NCBI RefSeq assembly: GCF_900079725.1
Contig: NZ_LT599032.1
Location: 2,316,253-2,380,252 of the forward strand
Reading direction: 5' to 3'
DNA length: 64,000 bases
From: an uncultured Dysgonomonas sp.
GTDB taxonomy: Bacteria; Bacteroidota; Bacteroidia; Bacteroidales; Dysgonomonadaceae
The notes under the pieces are model-generated. The model was not told the origin of the DNA. It did no database searches and saw only the letters and a list, made by a program, of their open reading frames with translations. Of this stretch, positions 38,097 through 46,764 are shown one piece after another (position 1 is the first letter of the stretch; each line of letters opens with the position of its first letter). Made by a program: the position numbers and the translations under genes.

Positions 38097-39719
38097 ATGA
38101 AAACAATTACAAATATGAAACATATATTTTCGAAAAAAAGCAAATATACAATGCAACGCATTTGTACATGGGGACTAGGTGCTCTCCTCTTGGCGTTGCC
38201 CTCTTGTGGAGAAGACTTCCTTACTGTCTATCCTACAAATCAGGTTGCAGCAGGCGCTCCTGCCACAAAAGACGTGATTGAACAAATGCTTACTTCCTCT
38301 TATCAGATTCTTCTGATGGATAACTATGCAAATGGATCTATTGCCAGCGTAACTATTTTCGGAGATTTCCGTTCCGACGATATCTACAAAGGGGGAGGTG
38401 ATGCTACCGACCAGCCGCCTTACTATTATATGTCACAATATAAAAGTACATCTGTAGATATACCTACAGGATGGTGGAGCATCTATTATACAGGTCTGCA
38501 ACGTTGCAACAGTACATTACAAGCCTGTGACAATGCAATAAGCGGATCAGCCGCAGAAATAAACCGGCTTAGAGCAGAAACACGTACACTACGGGCATAT
38601 TATGTACATTTACTATGGAAAGCATGGGGTAATATCCCTTATTATGAAGTTCCATTGGCACCTCCTTATCTGGCTCCTCAACTTTCTGCCGACGACGTGT
38701 ATCAAAAAATTATAGCAGACCTGGACGCCGCTATTAATACAGAAGAATTGCCAATGAATACTACAGGGGCAAATGCCTCGCGTATCAACAAAGCAATGGC
38801 TATGATGACCAAGGCCCGTGTGGTTATGTATCAGAAAGACCAGACAAAATATGCTCAGGTACTTGAAGATATGAAAAAGATCATTGGTAGCGGAGAATTT
38901 GATCTGATCAAAAAAAGTCCTGATGCAAAACTCACTGACAATCCGATAGAATGGATGTTCCTTCGTGAAGGTGAATTCTGTAAAGAATCCATCTTTGAAA
39001 GCAATCAACTTTCCGAAGGTAAAACATGGGGTAATTCATGGGTTGGGTATGGTACTTATTTGCCAAGGGTAATCTCGGCACGTTCTCTTAAAGATTCGAA
39101 AGGCACATTTGCTTTTGGTTGGGGCTGGTGTCCTGTACAACCGGATGCTTATGCTATTTTCAATGAATCGGGAGATTATCGTAAAGATGCAAGCGTTATC
39201 CAGTGGCCGAGTGGGACATACGAACCTGGTTACCAAAATACCGGCCTGTTCTTACGCAAATATACCGCCCGTGTGGGATATAACCAGAATACAACCGGAG
39301 ATGCCGACCTCAATTTCGACAACAACACGCGTATATATCGCTTGGCCGAAACTTACCTGAATGCAGCAGAACTTAGTTTCTACGCAGGAGGCGAAGGCGC
39401 AGCAAAACCTTATCTGGATGCCATACGCGACCGCGCTTTCGGAGATGTGAACCATCGTATACCTGCTACCCTTAACAATATCAAACTGGAGCGCCGTCGC
39501 GAATTATTCGGTGAAGGTAACCGCTTCTGGGATCTTGTACGTTGGGGTAGTGACGAAAAAGGACGTGATATAAAAACTGTACTTTCCGTAACCGACGATA
39601 CATACAAAATGAACCGGACATGGGATGATACAAAAAAATATCTGCCATTGCCTAAAAACGAAATAGATGTAACCAAGGGTACAGAATTTGAGATAAAACA
39701 AAATCCCGGATGGGAATAA
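38097..39719 (+). CDS. SusD-family surface glycan-binding lipoprotein of the beta-glucan PUL
   Basis: 540 residues from the first ATG; in-frame ATGs at 38115 and 38151 are also possible. The one at 38151 would give the most typical signal peptide (MQRICTWGLGALLLALPSC). The lipidated Cys is residue 37 of the long form. SusD signatures are present: ETRTLRAYYVHLLWKAWGN in the N-terminal helical part, YRLAETYLNAAELSFYAG, and KLERRRELFGEGNRFWDLVRW near the C-terminus. It follows susC by 9 bases and precedes the SusE-like gene by 9, forming the core transport unit. Confidence 0.95.
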   Translation: MKTITNMKHIFSKKSKYTMQRICTWGLGALLLALPSCGEDFLTVYPTNQVAAGAPATKDVIEQMLTSSYQILLMDNYANGSIASVTIFGDFRSDDIYKGGGDATDQPPYYYMSQYKSTSVDIPTGWWSIYYTGLQRCNSTLQACDNAISGSAAEINRLRAETRTLRAYYVHLLWKAWGNIPYYEVPLAPPYLAPQLSADDVYQKIIADLDAAINTEELPMNTTGANASRINKAMAMMTKARVVMYQKDQTKYAQVLEDMKKIIGSGEFDLIKKSPDAKLTDNPIEWMFLREGEFCKESIFESNQLSEGKTWGNSWVGYGTYLPRVISARSLKDSKGTFAFGWGWCPVQPDAYAIFNESGDYRKDASVIQWPSGTYEPGYQNTGLFLRKYTARVGYNQNTTGDADLNFDNNTRIYRLAETYLNAAELSFYAGGEGAAKPYLDAIRDRAFGDVNHRIPATLNNIKLERRRELFGEGNRFWDLVRWGSDEKGRDIKTVLSVTDDTYKMNRTWDDTKKYLPLPKNEIDVTKGTEFEIKQNPGWE

Positions 39720-39728
39720 TTATTCAAA

Positions 39729-41615
39729 ATGAGAATCATTATGAAAACATTAAATAATTTCCACATTAAATATAAAAATATGGTACGCAATATTACCACC
39801 GGGATCATAGCCTTGTGCTTTCTCCTTACAGCCTGTTCTCCCCAGGAGGACGACAGCTATAAACTCGGAGGCTCACAAGTAGAGATACCTCAAAACCTAA
39901 AGATAACAGCAGTTGACAATGATAATGAAGTAGTTATCACGTTCGACCCTATGACCATAATAGATGGCGATGATGTGCTGGCTGTACAATTCTCTTCTGC
40001 CGAAGCAGGAATTAATTTTACTGTAAAAGATGCCAGTACAACCGTTCTGAAGAAAAAAGTATACCGCAGTGGCGAATACACCCTCTATGTAGCAGCAATA
40101 ACCCGTGCAGGAACAGGCACACCACGCGAGATACCATTTACTGTAGCTAAAAACCTATTGCTGGAAACATTAAGTGAGAGTGTATTACCCGAAGTAGTGA
40201 AATACAACATTACTGATGCTGCACATCAGGAAACATTCTACAAGAATGAACTTTATATAGAAAAGAATAGTATAATCACACTTGCCGGAGCTATCGGAAA
40301 CGAAGATGTTATTGTGAATCTCGATTTCTTCGAAAGAGAGAATGCTACTTCAGCCAAATTTATAGGTGAAAGTGGTGTGTATTCTATCTATTGGAATCCT
40401 GTACGCAAAAATGTTATTATCGAGCCTACAATTGCGATAGAAGCTCCTAATTATTATGTATTCACAGGACCAGGCATCGGTTATCCAACCACTGTATCAT
40501 CAGAAGATATCAAAACTGCCTATGGGGCTGGCGATGGCCGTTACACGACTGAATGGGATCCGGGTAAGAGTATCCGCAGCCGCGTGGTGATGCGTAGTAC
40601 GGGAGAGAATACATATCAGGCGACCATCTGCATTAATGAAGGTGCAACTTTCAAACCTTTCTCAAATACCAACTGGGGTAATGATGTATTCAAAGCCGAA
40701 AATTGTACATTCACAGGTTCCGCAATATTTAAAGATGCAGGCGACTGGTCACCTAATGGCAATCTGGATAAAGACGCTTATTATCGTATAACATTGAATT
40801 CATCAACGAAAGCCGTAGATATCAAAAAGGTGAGTGCTACCGGCGAAGTGCTACCGGATGATACAGAAGAACCGTCAAGTCCCGACACACCAATCGTTTC
40901 AAGCATCTTTAGCGTAACAAATGCTACAAGTAAAGAAATAGACGGAGAGGCAATTCTATCCATGTTCCATACATTGAAAAACGGTGACGAATATACCCCT
41001 AGCGGAGGATTGGCTAAAGCCTTATTTAATGTTGATTTCTTTACAAAAACAACAGATGGAAAGCTGAAGTTCTTAGGAGAAGATGGTAACTACCGCTTAT
41101 TATACAACCCTATCCGTAACAATGTAATCATAAGCGCGGAAGAACCGAAACATCCTGAATATATGTTCATATCTGGTGTCGGACTCGGTTATCCGACAAA
41201 AGTATCCGCTGCTGTAATCAGCTCGGTTTATCCAGACAAAGGAATCGCAACCCTTGATAACTGGGACTTTAGCAATGCAATGGAATTTATCCTCATGCGA
41301 AAGGTAAGCGACAATGTCTATCAGGCTACCGTAATGATGCCTTTCGAGAAAAAATATTGGTGGGATGGAGGACCTTATGCTTCATTCAAGGTTTATACAG
41401 CTCCGGCTGCTGAAGCTGCAAATGAAAAAGGTGCGAAATTCTTCTCCGAAGCAGGAGGTATTACAGGAACTGCTACTGGTATAGTTACAGAAATTCTTGA
41501 CATTCCCGAAGACAACAATATGGATATTTTTGCTAAATTATCGGCTGCTACATTGCGTATCACTGTTGATATGAATGCAAAATCGATGAAAGTAGACAAT
41601 ATCGTATTACCATAA
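39729..41615 (+). CDS. SusE/SusF-like surface glycan-binding lipoprotein with internal duplication
   Basis: 628 residues. The lipobox is LLTAC, followed by SPQEDDS, an acidic surface-export-type signal. In-frame starts at 39741 and 39780 are possible; 39780 gives the neatest signal peptide. After an N-terminal Ig/PKD-like domain (EIPQNLKITAVDNDNEVVI), two related halves follow about 237 residues apart: KFIGESGVYSIYWNPVRKN with FTGPGIGYPT, and KFLGEDGNYRLLYNPIRNN with FISGVGLGYPT. The two copies should be separate carbohydrate-binding modules. Position directly after SusD is the classical SusE position. It probably holds beta-glucan at the surface for the GH16 and GH30 enzymes. Confidence 0.85.
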   Translation: MRIIMKTLNNFHIKYKNMVRNITTGIIALCFLLTACSPQEDDSYKLGGSQVEIPQNLKITAVDNDNEVVITFDPMTIIDGDDVLAVQFSSAEAGINFTVKDASTTVLKKKVYRSGEYTLYVAAITRAGTGTPREIPFTVAKNLLLETLSESVLPEVVKYNITDAAHQETFYKNELYIEKNSIITLAGAIGNEDVIVNLDFFERENATSAKFIGESGVYSIYWNPVRKNVIIEPTIAIEAPNYYVFTGPGIGYPTTVSSEDIKTAYGAGDGRYTTEWDPGKSIRSRVVMRSTGENTYQATICINEGATFKPFSNTNWGNDVFKAENCTFTGSAIFKDAGDWSPNGNLDKDAYYRITLNSSTKAVDIKKVSATGEVLPDDTEEPSSPDTPIVSSIFSVTNATSKEIDGEAILSMFHTLKNGDEYTPSGGLAKALFNVDFFTKTTDGKLKFLGEDGNYRLLYNPIRNNVIISAEEPKHPEYMFISGVGLGYPTKVSAAVISSVYPDKGIATLDNWDFSNAMEFILMRKVSDNVYQATVMMPFEKKYWWDGGPYASFKVYTAPAAEAANEKGAKFFSEAGGITGTATGIVTEILDIPEDNNMDIFAKLSAATLRITVDMNAKSMKVDNIVLP

Positions 41616-41630
41616 GGACACAACTAAATC

Positions 41631-41667
41631 ATTCTTCAGTAAGGTATTGAATACCTTACTGAAGAAT
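41631..41667 (+). terminator. perfect 18-base palindromic hairpin between susE-like and GH16 genes
   Basis: Arms ATTCTTCAGTAAGGTATT and AATACCTTACTGAAGAAT are perfectly complementary around one central base, with TTT right after. It ends 15 bases before the GH16 start codon. It may act as a partial terminator that lowers enzyme expression relative to SusCDE, or as an operator. Confidence 0.65.
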
Positions 41668-41682
41668 TTTAACCCAATAATA

Positions 41683-42534
41683 ATGAAACATATATTTTTA
41701 TTCATATCAGCCATTCTATTATGCTCATTATCCGCTTGTGGTAAAGACAGTTTCAACGGAGAAGAAGAACCTGAAAAAACGGACGGATATGCACCGAAAG
41801 GCTACAGTCTGGTATGGAGCGATGAGTTCGACAATACTCCTAACGGGCTACCTGACAATAAATGGTGGTTCGAAACCGGGAACAACGGCTGGGGCAACAA
41901 CGAACCTCAATACTATATCGACAGGGTATTGGGAAATGATACCGTAGCTAAAGTACGCAACGGAATGCTGACCATCACAGCTCATAAACTGACTACACCA
42001 CATGAAGGGGCCGATATCATCTCGGCACGTATGAATACAGTAGAATCATGGAAATACGGCTACTTCGAAATGAGGGCTAAAGTACCCGGAGGAAAAGGTA
42101 CCTGGGCTGCCTTCTGGATGATGCCGAAAAACTTTCAAAGCTGGCCTCTGGATGGAGAAATCGACATTATGGAATATGTAGGTTATCGTCCGGATGTAAC
42201 ACAGGCCTCGGTACACACCAAGGATTACAACCATGTAGCAGGAACAGAAAAAACGGCTACACGCACAGCTCCGGGAGCCGAGCGTAAATTTTATACTTAC
42301 GGGCTGCTCTGGACAGAAGACAAGATAACAGCCTATATCGACGGTGTCGAATATTTTTCATTTGACAATGACCATGCAAACAACAAGAACACATGGCCGT
42401 TCGATGAACCATTTTATTTAAAACTGAATCTCGCAATAGGCGGCAACTGGGGAGGACTGGAAGGAATAGACCCGAATATATTCCCTGCCCGCTACGAAGT
42501 AGAATATGTCAGAGTATATCAAAAAGCAAAATAA
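41683..42534 (+). CDS. GH16 endo-beta-glucanase (laminarinase-type) lipoprotein
   Basis: 283 residues with start at the ATG at 41683; the frame extends upstream only through a hairpin to a TTG, so the ATG is right. Lipobox LCSLSAC, then GKDSFNGEEEPEKTD, an acidic tail suggesting surface display. The GH16 core is complete: YSLVWSDEFDNTPNGLPD, then DGEIDIMEYVG with nucleophile Glu159, Asp161 and acid/base Glu164, and GGNWGG near the C-terminus. The E-x-D-x-x-E form with the intervening Met is typical of laminarinases. It should cut beta-1,3-glucan chains at the cell surface for SusCD. It is 5 bases from the GH30 gene. Confidence 0.93.
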   Translation: MKHIFLFISAILLCSLSACGKDSFNGEEEPEKTDGYAPKGYSLVWSDEFDNTPNGLPDNKWWFETGNNGWGNNEPQYYIDRVLGNDTVAKVRNGMLTITAHKLTTPHEGADIISARMNTVESWKYGYFEMRAKVPGGKGTWAAFWMMPKNFQSWPLDGEIDIMEYVGYRPDVTQASVHTKDYNHVAGTEKTATRTAPGAERKFYTYGLLWTEDKITAYIDGVEYFSFDNDHANNKNTWPFDEPFYLKLNLAIGGNWGGLEGIDPNIFPARYEVEYVRVYQKAK

Positions 42535-42539
42535 ATAAT

Positions 42540-43973
42540 ATGAACTATATGATCAACATATCAATCCTGTCTCTCACTATCGCATCTTTATTTGCATGCA
42601 GCGATGGTTCCGAAAATCCCCCGGTTGAAGATCCGAAAGGCGACGTTTCAATGTATGTAACTACCAGCAACCGCTCGCAGGATTTCAAGAAACAGGCTGT
42701 GGACTTCAGCGATGAGCAGTCTGCAATGTCTATCACATTGAAACCTACGGAACGTTTTCAGACGATGGACGGATTCGGGGCGGCAGTAACAGGATCCAGT
42801 GCATTCAACCTATTGAAAATGACAGCTGAGAACCGTAAAAAATTTCTTACAGAGACATTTTCTCCTACAGAGGGAATGGGATACAGTTATATCCGTGTTG
42901 CCATCGGTTGTTCCGATTTTTCACTGAGTGAATATACCTGCTGGGACGATAAGGAAGCCGGATTTGGCTTGACTCCGGAAGAAACCGACTATGTCATCCC
43001 CGTATTGAAGGAAATAATCACTATCAACCCTACTATAAAGATACTGGCATCTCCCTGGACTTGTCCCATATGGATGAAAGAACGGGTAGACGATAATCCT
43101 TGGACAGGCGGACACCTGAAAAAAATGTATTACGCAGACTATGCAGATTATTTCATTAAATGGATACAGGCTTTCAAGGCTCAGGGAATAAATATTACAT
43201 CCGTTACTCCGCAAAACGAACCTTTGAATGATGGCAATTCGGCATCACTCCATATGGACTGGGAAGAAATGGGCGAATTTGTTAACCTGCATCTCGCTCC
43301 CAAAATCAAGGCGTCGGGATTAGGCACAAAAGTCTATCTGTATGACCATAACTATGATGTAGCCGATTATCCGCTCAATATTTACAAAAGTGGAGTAGAC
43401 AATGACGTAGTGGCGGGAGCGGCATTCCACGATTACGGAGGGCAGATAGATGCGCTTAACTACGTTCATCAGCAAGCCCCCGGCAAGGAGCTTATCTTTA
43501 CAGAAACATCCATCGGCACATGGAACAACGGACAGGACCTCTCCGTTCGCCTGATGGCTGATATGGAATATGTGGCTCTGGGAACAGTAAACCGTTGGTG
43601 CAAAGCCGTGATTGTATGGAATCTGATGCTCGACAGCGACATGGGACCTAACCGTCCGGGAGGTTGCCAGACCTGCTATGGCGCAGTAGATATTTTCAGA
43701 GGTAACTTTAAGGATATTAAACGGAATTCGCACTATTATATCATCGGCCATCTGGCCTCTGTAGTGAAGCCGGGAGCTACACGAATCGGTTCGGAAGGTA
43801 ATACCGAGTCGGGCATTATCTATTCGGCTTTCGAAAATACCGACGGTACATATGCTCTGGTACTGATGAATAATACCAGCGGAAACAAAAAGATTACGGT
43901 AAACAGTGGCTCTAAAAAGTTTACTTACGAAGTTCCTTCGAGAGGTGTAGTATCTTATCGTTGGGCAAAATAG
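42540..43973 (+). CDS. GH30 (probably subfamily 3) endo-beta-1,6-glucanase-type lipoprotein
   Basis: 477 residues. Lipobox IASLFAC, then SDGSENPPVEDPKGD, acidic. The GH30 barrel begins FQTMDGFGAAVTGSSAF. Acid/base Glu227 lies in TPQNEP and nucleophile Glu322 in IFTETSIGTW, and the C-terminal beta-side-domain ends VPSRGVVSYRW. The human relative is glucosylceramidase; in Bacteroides, GH30_3 members hydrolyse beta-1,6-glucan. Together with GH16 and GH3 this points to mixed beta-1,3/1,6-glucan such as laminarin or fungal wall glucan. It is tightly linked (5 bases) to the GH16 gene and followed after 54 bases by GH3. Confidence 0.93.
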   Translation: MNYMINISILSLTIASLFACSDGSENPPVEDPKGDVSMYVTTSNRSQDFKKQAVDFSDEQSAMSITLKPTERFQTMDGFGAAVTGSSAFNLLKMTAENRKKFLTETFSPTEGMGYSYIRVAIGCSDFSLSEYTCWDDKEAGFGLTPEETDYVIPVLKEIITINPTIKILASPWTCPIWMKERVDDNPWTGGHLKKMYYADYADYFIKWIQAFKAQGINITSVTPQNEPLNDGNSASLHMDWEEMGEFVNLHLAPKIKASGLGTKVYLYDHNYDVADYPLNIYKSGVDNDVVAGAAFHDYGGQIDALNYVHQQAPGKELIFTETSIGTWNNGQDLSVRLMADMEYVALGTVNRWCKAVIVWNLMLDSDMGPNRPGGCQTCYGAVDIFRGNFKDIKRNSHYYIIGHLASVVKPGATRIGSEGNTESGIIYSAFENTDGTYALVLMNNTSGNKKITVNSGSKKFTYEVPSRGVVSYRWAK

Positions 43974-44027
43974 AGCCTCTTACAGGCTATCCCTAAAGAA
44001 GTAAATTATAGTAAAAAATAATAAGTT

Positions 44028-46418
44028 ATGAAAGTAAGGAAACTAGGATTATTAGGCGCATTTATCCTATCCGGGGTATTCTCGGCAGGATATGCCCAGA
44101 ATGATGTTGAAAAACGGGTCGAAGATCTTTTATCCAAGATGACGCTGGAAGAAAAAATAGGGCAAATGAATCAGGTCAGCTTCTTCGCCGTCGATGATAA
44201 AGCAATCGCCCAATACAGTGACGATGACATGGATACTTTCCTTGTCAGAATGGGTATTGCCGGAGGACAAGGACAGAAGAAACCTTCCGAAATGACCAAG
44301 GCAGAAAAAATAGCCCTCATCAAGGCAGAGGCCGCCAAGATGCTCGACAACAATATAACCCAACCTATCAGGAATGGTAAAATAGGCTCTTTGCTGAATA
44401 TTACCGATCCTGAGATGATAAACAAACTACAAAAAGCCGCCTTGGATGAAAGCCGTCTTGGAATACCAATGATTATCGGGCGCGATGTCATCCATGGATT
44501 CAAAACGATATTTCCTATTCCGCTGGGGCAAGCGGCTTCATTCAATCCGCAACTGGTAGAAGACGGCGCTCGCGTAGCTGCCGTAGAAGCGCGTTCGACA
44601 GGTGTAACCTGGACCTTTGCTCCTATGCTCGACATCTCGCGTGATGCACGCTGGGGACGTATTGCCGAGAGTCTGGGAGAAGATCCATATCTGGGTGGGC
44701 AGCTCGGAGCTGCTATGGTTAGAGGGTTTCAGGGCAATGGTAATCTAGGCGATCCCAATGCTATCGCAGCCTGTGTAAAACATTTTATCGGTTACGGTGC
44801 AGCCGAAGGCGGGCGTGACTACAACAGCACAAATATACCTCCGCACCTGATGCGCAATGTATATCTGCCTCCTTTCCACAATTCCATCAAGGCGGGTGCC
44901 GCCACACTGATGACCTCGTTCAACGACAATGACGGAATCCCGGCATCGGGGAACGATTATATTCTGAAAAACATCCTTCGTGACGAATGGAAATTCGACG
45001 GATTCGTTGTATCGGACTGGGCTTCGATAGGTGAAATGATCGCTCACGGGTTTGCCAAAGACGACAAGCAGGCGGCTGAAATATCGGCTAATGCCGGTCT
45101 GGATATGGAAATGGTAACGGGTGCTTATCTCAAATACCTGCCCGAACTGATAAAAGAAGGAAAAGTGCAGATAGCAACAGTGGATAATGCTGTCCGCAAC
45201 ATCCTACGCATCAAATTCAGAATGGGATTGTTCGAGAATCCGTATGTAGATACCAAGAAAGCTTCTGTAATGTATGCAGATACCCATATGAAAGCCGCAA
45301 GACAGGCTGCTGTGGAATCTGCCATATTACTAAAGAACGATAATAATACATTGCCGTTGGCCGAAAATAAGAAAATAGCAATCATCGGACCTATGGCAAA
45401 TGCTCCGCACGACCAACTTGGAACATGGATATTCGATGGAGACAAGAATCATACAGTAACACCGATAGGTGCCCTCAAAGGGGATTACAAGCATATTAGG
45501 TATGTGTATGAGCCGGCTCTGGCCTTTTCGAGAGAGAAGAATACTGCTAATTTTGAGAAAGCAAAACAAGCTGCGGCATCAGCCGATGTCGCTGTTGTTT
45601 TCCTGGGCGAAGAATCTATCTTGTCAGGAGAGGCTCATTCTCTATCAAATATCAACCTGATAGGAGTGCAATCAGAACTATTAAAAGCGGTAAAAAGTAC
45701 GGGTAAACCGGTTGTTTTGGTTATCATGGCAGGTCGTCCTTTGACTATCGAACGCGATCTGCCTTTCGCTGATGCTGTGTTGTTTAATTTCCATCCCGGA
45801 ACAATGGGTGGTCCTGCCATCTTCGACCTTTTGTTTGGAAAAGCAAATCCCAGTGGTAAACTTCCTGCTACATTTGTCCGCGAAGTAGGACAGATACCGA
45901 TGTATTATAATCACAACAGCACAGGACGCCCTGCTCCCGAAAAAGTAATGGGTTTGGACGAAATAGAACTGGAAGCAGGACAGACTTCTCTGGGAAACAC
46001 TTCTTTCTATCTGGATTCGGGTAAAGATCCCCTTTATCCGTTCGGATACGGACTCTCTTACAGTACGTTCGAATATTCGGGACTTATTTTGTCTTCGACC
46101 TCTATCCCGATGAACGGAACACTGACAGCGAAAGTGACGTTGAAAAATACAAGTAATGTAGATGGTACGGAAGTTGCTCAACTTTATGTTCAAGATATTG
46201 TAGGCTCTGTGGTACGCCCGGTAAGAGAACTGAAAGGATTCCAGCGTGTTGCATTAAAGGCAGGAGAAAGTAAAATAATAGAATTCAAATTATCGGCAGA
46301 CGACCTGGCATTCTATGGTCGCGATTTGATTAAAAAAACGGAAGCGGGCGATTTTAATATTTGGATTGGTGGTGACAGTAACGCCCCGCTTAAGAGTACT
46401 TTTTCTGTGACAGAATAA
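44028..46418 (+). CDS. GH3 beta-glucosidase (BglX-type)
   Basis: 796 residues with an ordinary signal peptide (ending SAGYAQ), hence probably periplasmic. The domains are the (alpha/beta)8 domain with nucleophile Asp330 in GFVVSDWAS, the alpha/beta sandwich with the likely acid/base in SGEAHS, and the C-terminal fibronectin-III-like domain (GTEVAQLYVQD, KIIEFKLSADDLAFYG). It should split imported beta-gluco-oligosaccharides to glucose. It is the last gene before a strong terminator (46430-46484), so the GH5 downstream is probably a separate unit. Confidence 0.94.
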   Translation: MKVRKLGLLGAFILSGVFSAGYAQNDVEKRVEDLLSKMTLEEKIGQMNQVSFFAVDDKAIAQYSDDDMDTFLVRMGIAGGQGQKKPSEMTKAEKIALIKAEAAKMLDNNITQPIRNGKIGSLLNITDPEMINKLQKAALDESRLGIPMIIGRDVIHGFKTIFPIPLGQAASFNPQLVEDGARVAAVEARSTGVTWTFAPMLDISRDARWGRIAESLGEDPYLGGQLGAAMVRGFQGNGNLGDPNAIAACVKHFIGYGAAEGGRDYNSTNIPPHLMRNVYLPPFHNSIKAGAATLMTSFNDNDGIPASGNDYILKNILRDEWKFDGFVVSDWASIGEMIAHGFAKDDKQAAEISANAGLDMEMVTGAYLKYLPELIKEGKVQIATVDNAVRNILRIKFRMGLFENPYVDTKKASVMYADTHMKAARQAAVESAILLKNDNNTLPLAENKKIAIIGPMANAPHDQLGTWIFDGDKNHTVTPIGALKGDYKHIRYVYEPALAFSREKNTANFEKAKQAAASADVAVVFLGEESILSGEAHSLSNINLIGVQSELLKAVKSTGKPVVLVIMAGRPLTIERDLPFADAVLFNFHPGTMGGPAIFDLLFGKANPSGKLPATFVREVGQIPMYYNHNSTGRPAPEKVMGLDEIELEAGQTSLGNTSFYLDSGKDPLYPFGYGLSYSTFEYSGLILSSTSIPMNGTLTAKVTLKNTSNVDGTEVAQLYVQDIVGSVVRPVRELKGFQRVALKAGESKIIEFKLSADDLAFYGRDLIKKTEAGDFNIWIGGDSNAPLKSTFSVTE

Positions 46419-46429
46419 AGTGGATTAAC

Positions 46430-46484
46430 AAAAGGCATAGGAACACACATATATTTTTTCATAGTCATTTATCCTATGCCTTTT
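46430..46484 (+). terminator. terminator after the GH3 gene
   Basis: Perfect 13-base arms AAAAGGCATAGGA and TCCTATGCCTTTT with a long loop, followed by CTTTC. It begins 11 bases after the GH3 stop codon. Confidence 0.75.
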
Positions 46485-46500
46485 CTTTCATTAAAATAGA

Positions 46501-46720
46501 AAAGTTTATCTATAAGATATAACCAATGAGGGCGGGTTGTTAAGCTCTCCACTTGTCTTGTTATTTCCTGCTGTCATCCTGAGTGGAATGAAGGATCTCT
46601 TTCGGCCAAAGAGATGTTTGCCTCGCCTTCGCTTCGGCGATTTGCAATTCACTTCGCTCAACATGACAAAGAGAAAAAAGGAACAACAGGGAAAAAGTGA
46701 AAAATGTGTTACATATGTCA
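46501..46720. repeat. REP-like dispersed repeat, copy 3, with flanking fragments
   Basis: Core 46573-46667 from GTCATCCTGAG to CTCAACATGAC, with an extra CTTCGCTTCGG hairpin inside. A head fragment TTTATCTATAAG (46505) and TGTTAAGCTCTC (46539) resemble the copies near 22617 and 22738. GTGTTACATATGTCAC (46708) resembles the GTTAC words at other repeats. The 346-base gap 46419-46764 has no other recognisable content. Confidence 0.6.
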
Positions 46721-46764
46721 CTTTTTTTAACAATTAAATATTTAAAGCAAAAGACCTTTATTTT

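Noticed and set aside
41647-41682. Longer N-terminus for the GH16 protein starting at a TTG
   Set aside because: It would begin inside the palindromic hairpin; the ATG at 41683 starts a standard lipoprotein signal.
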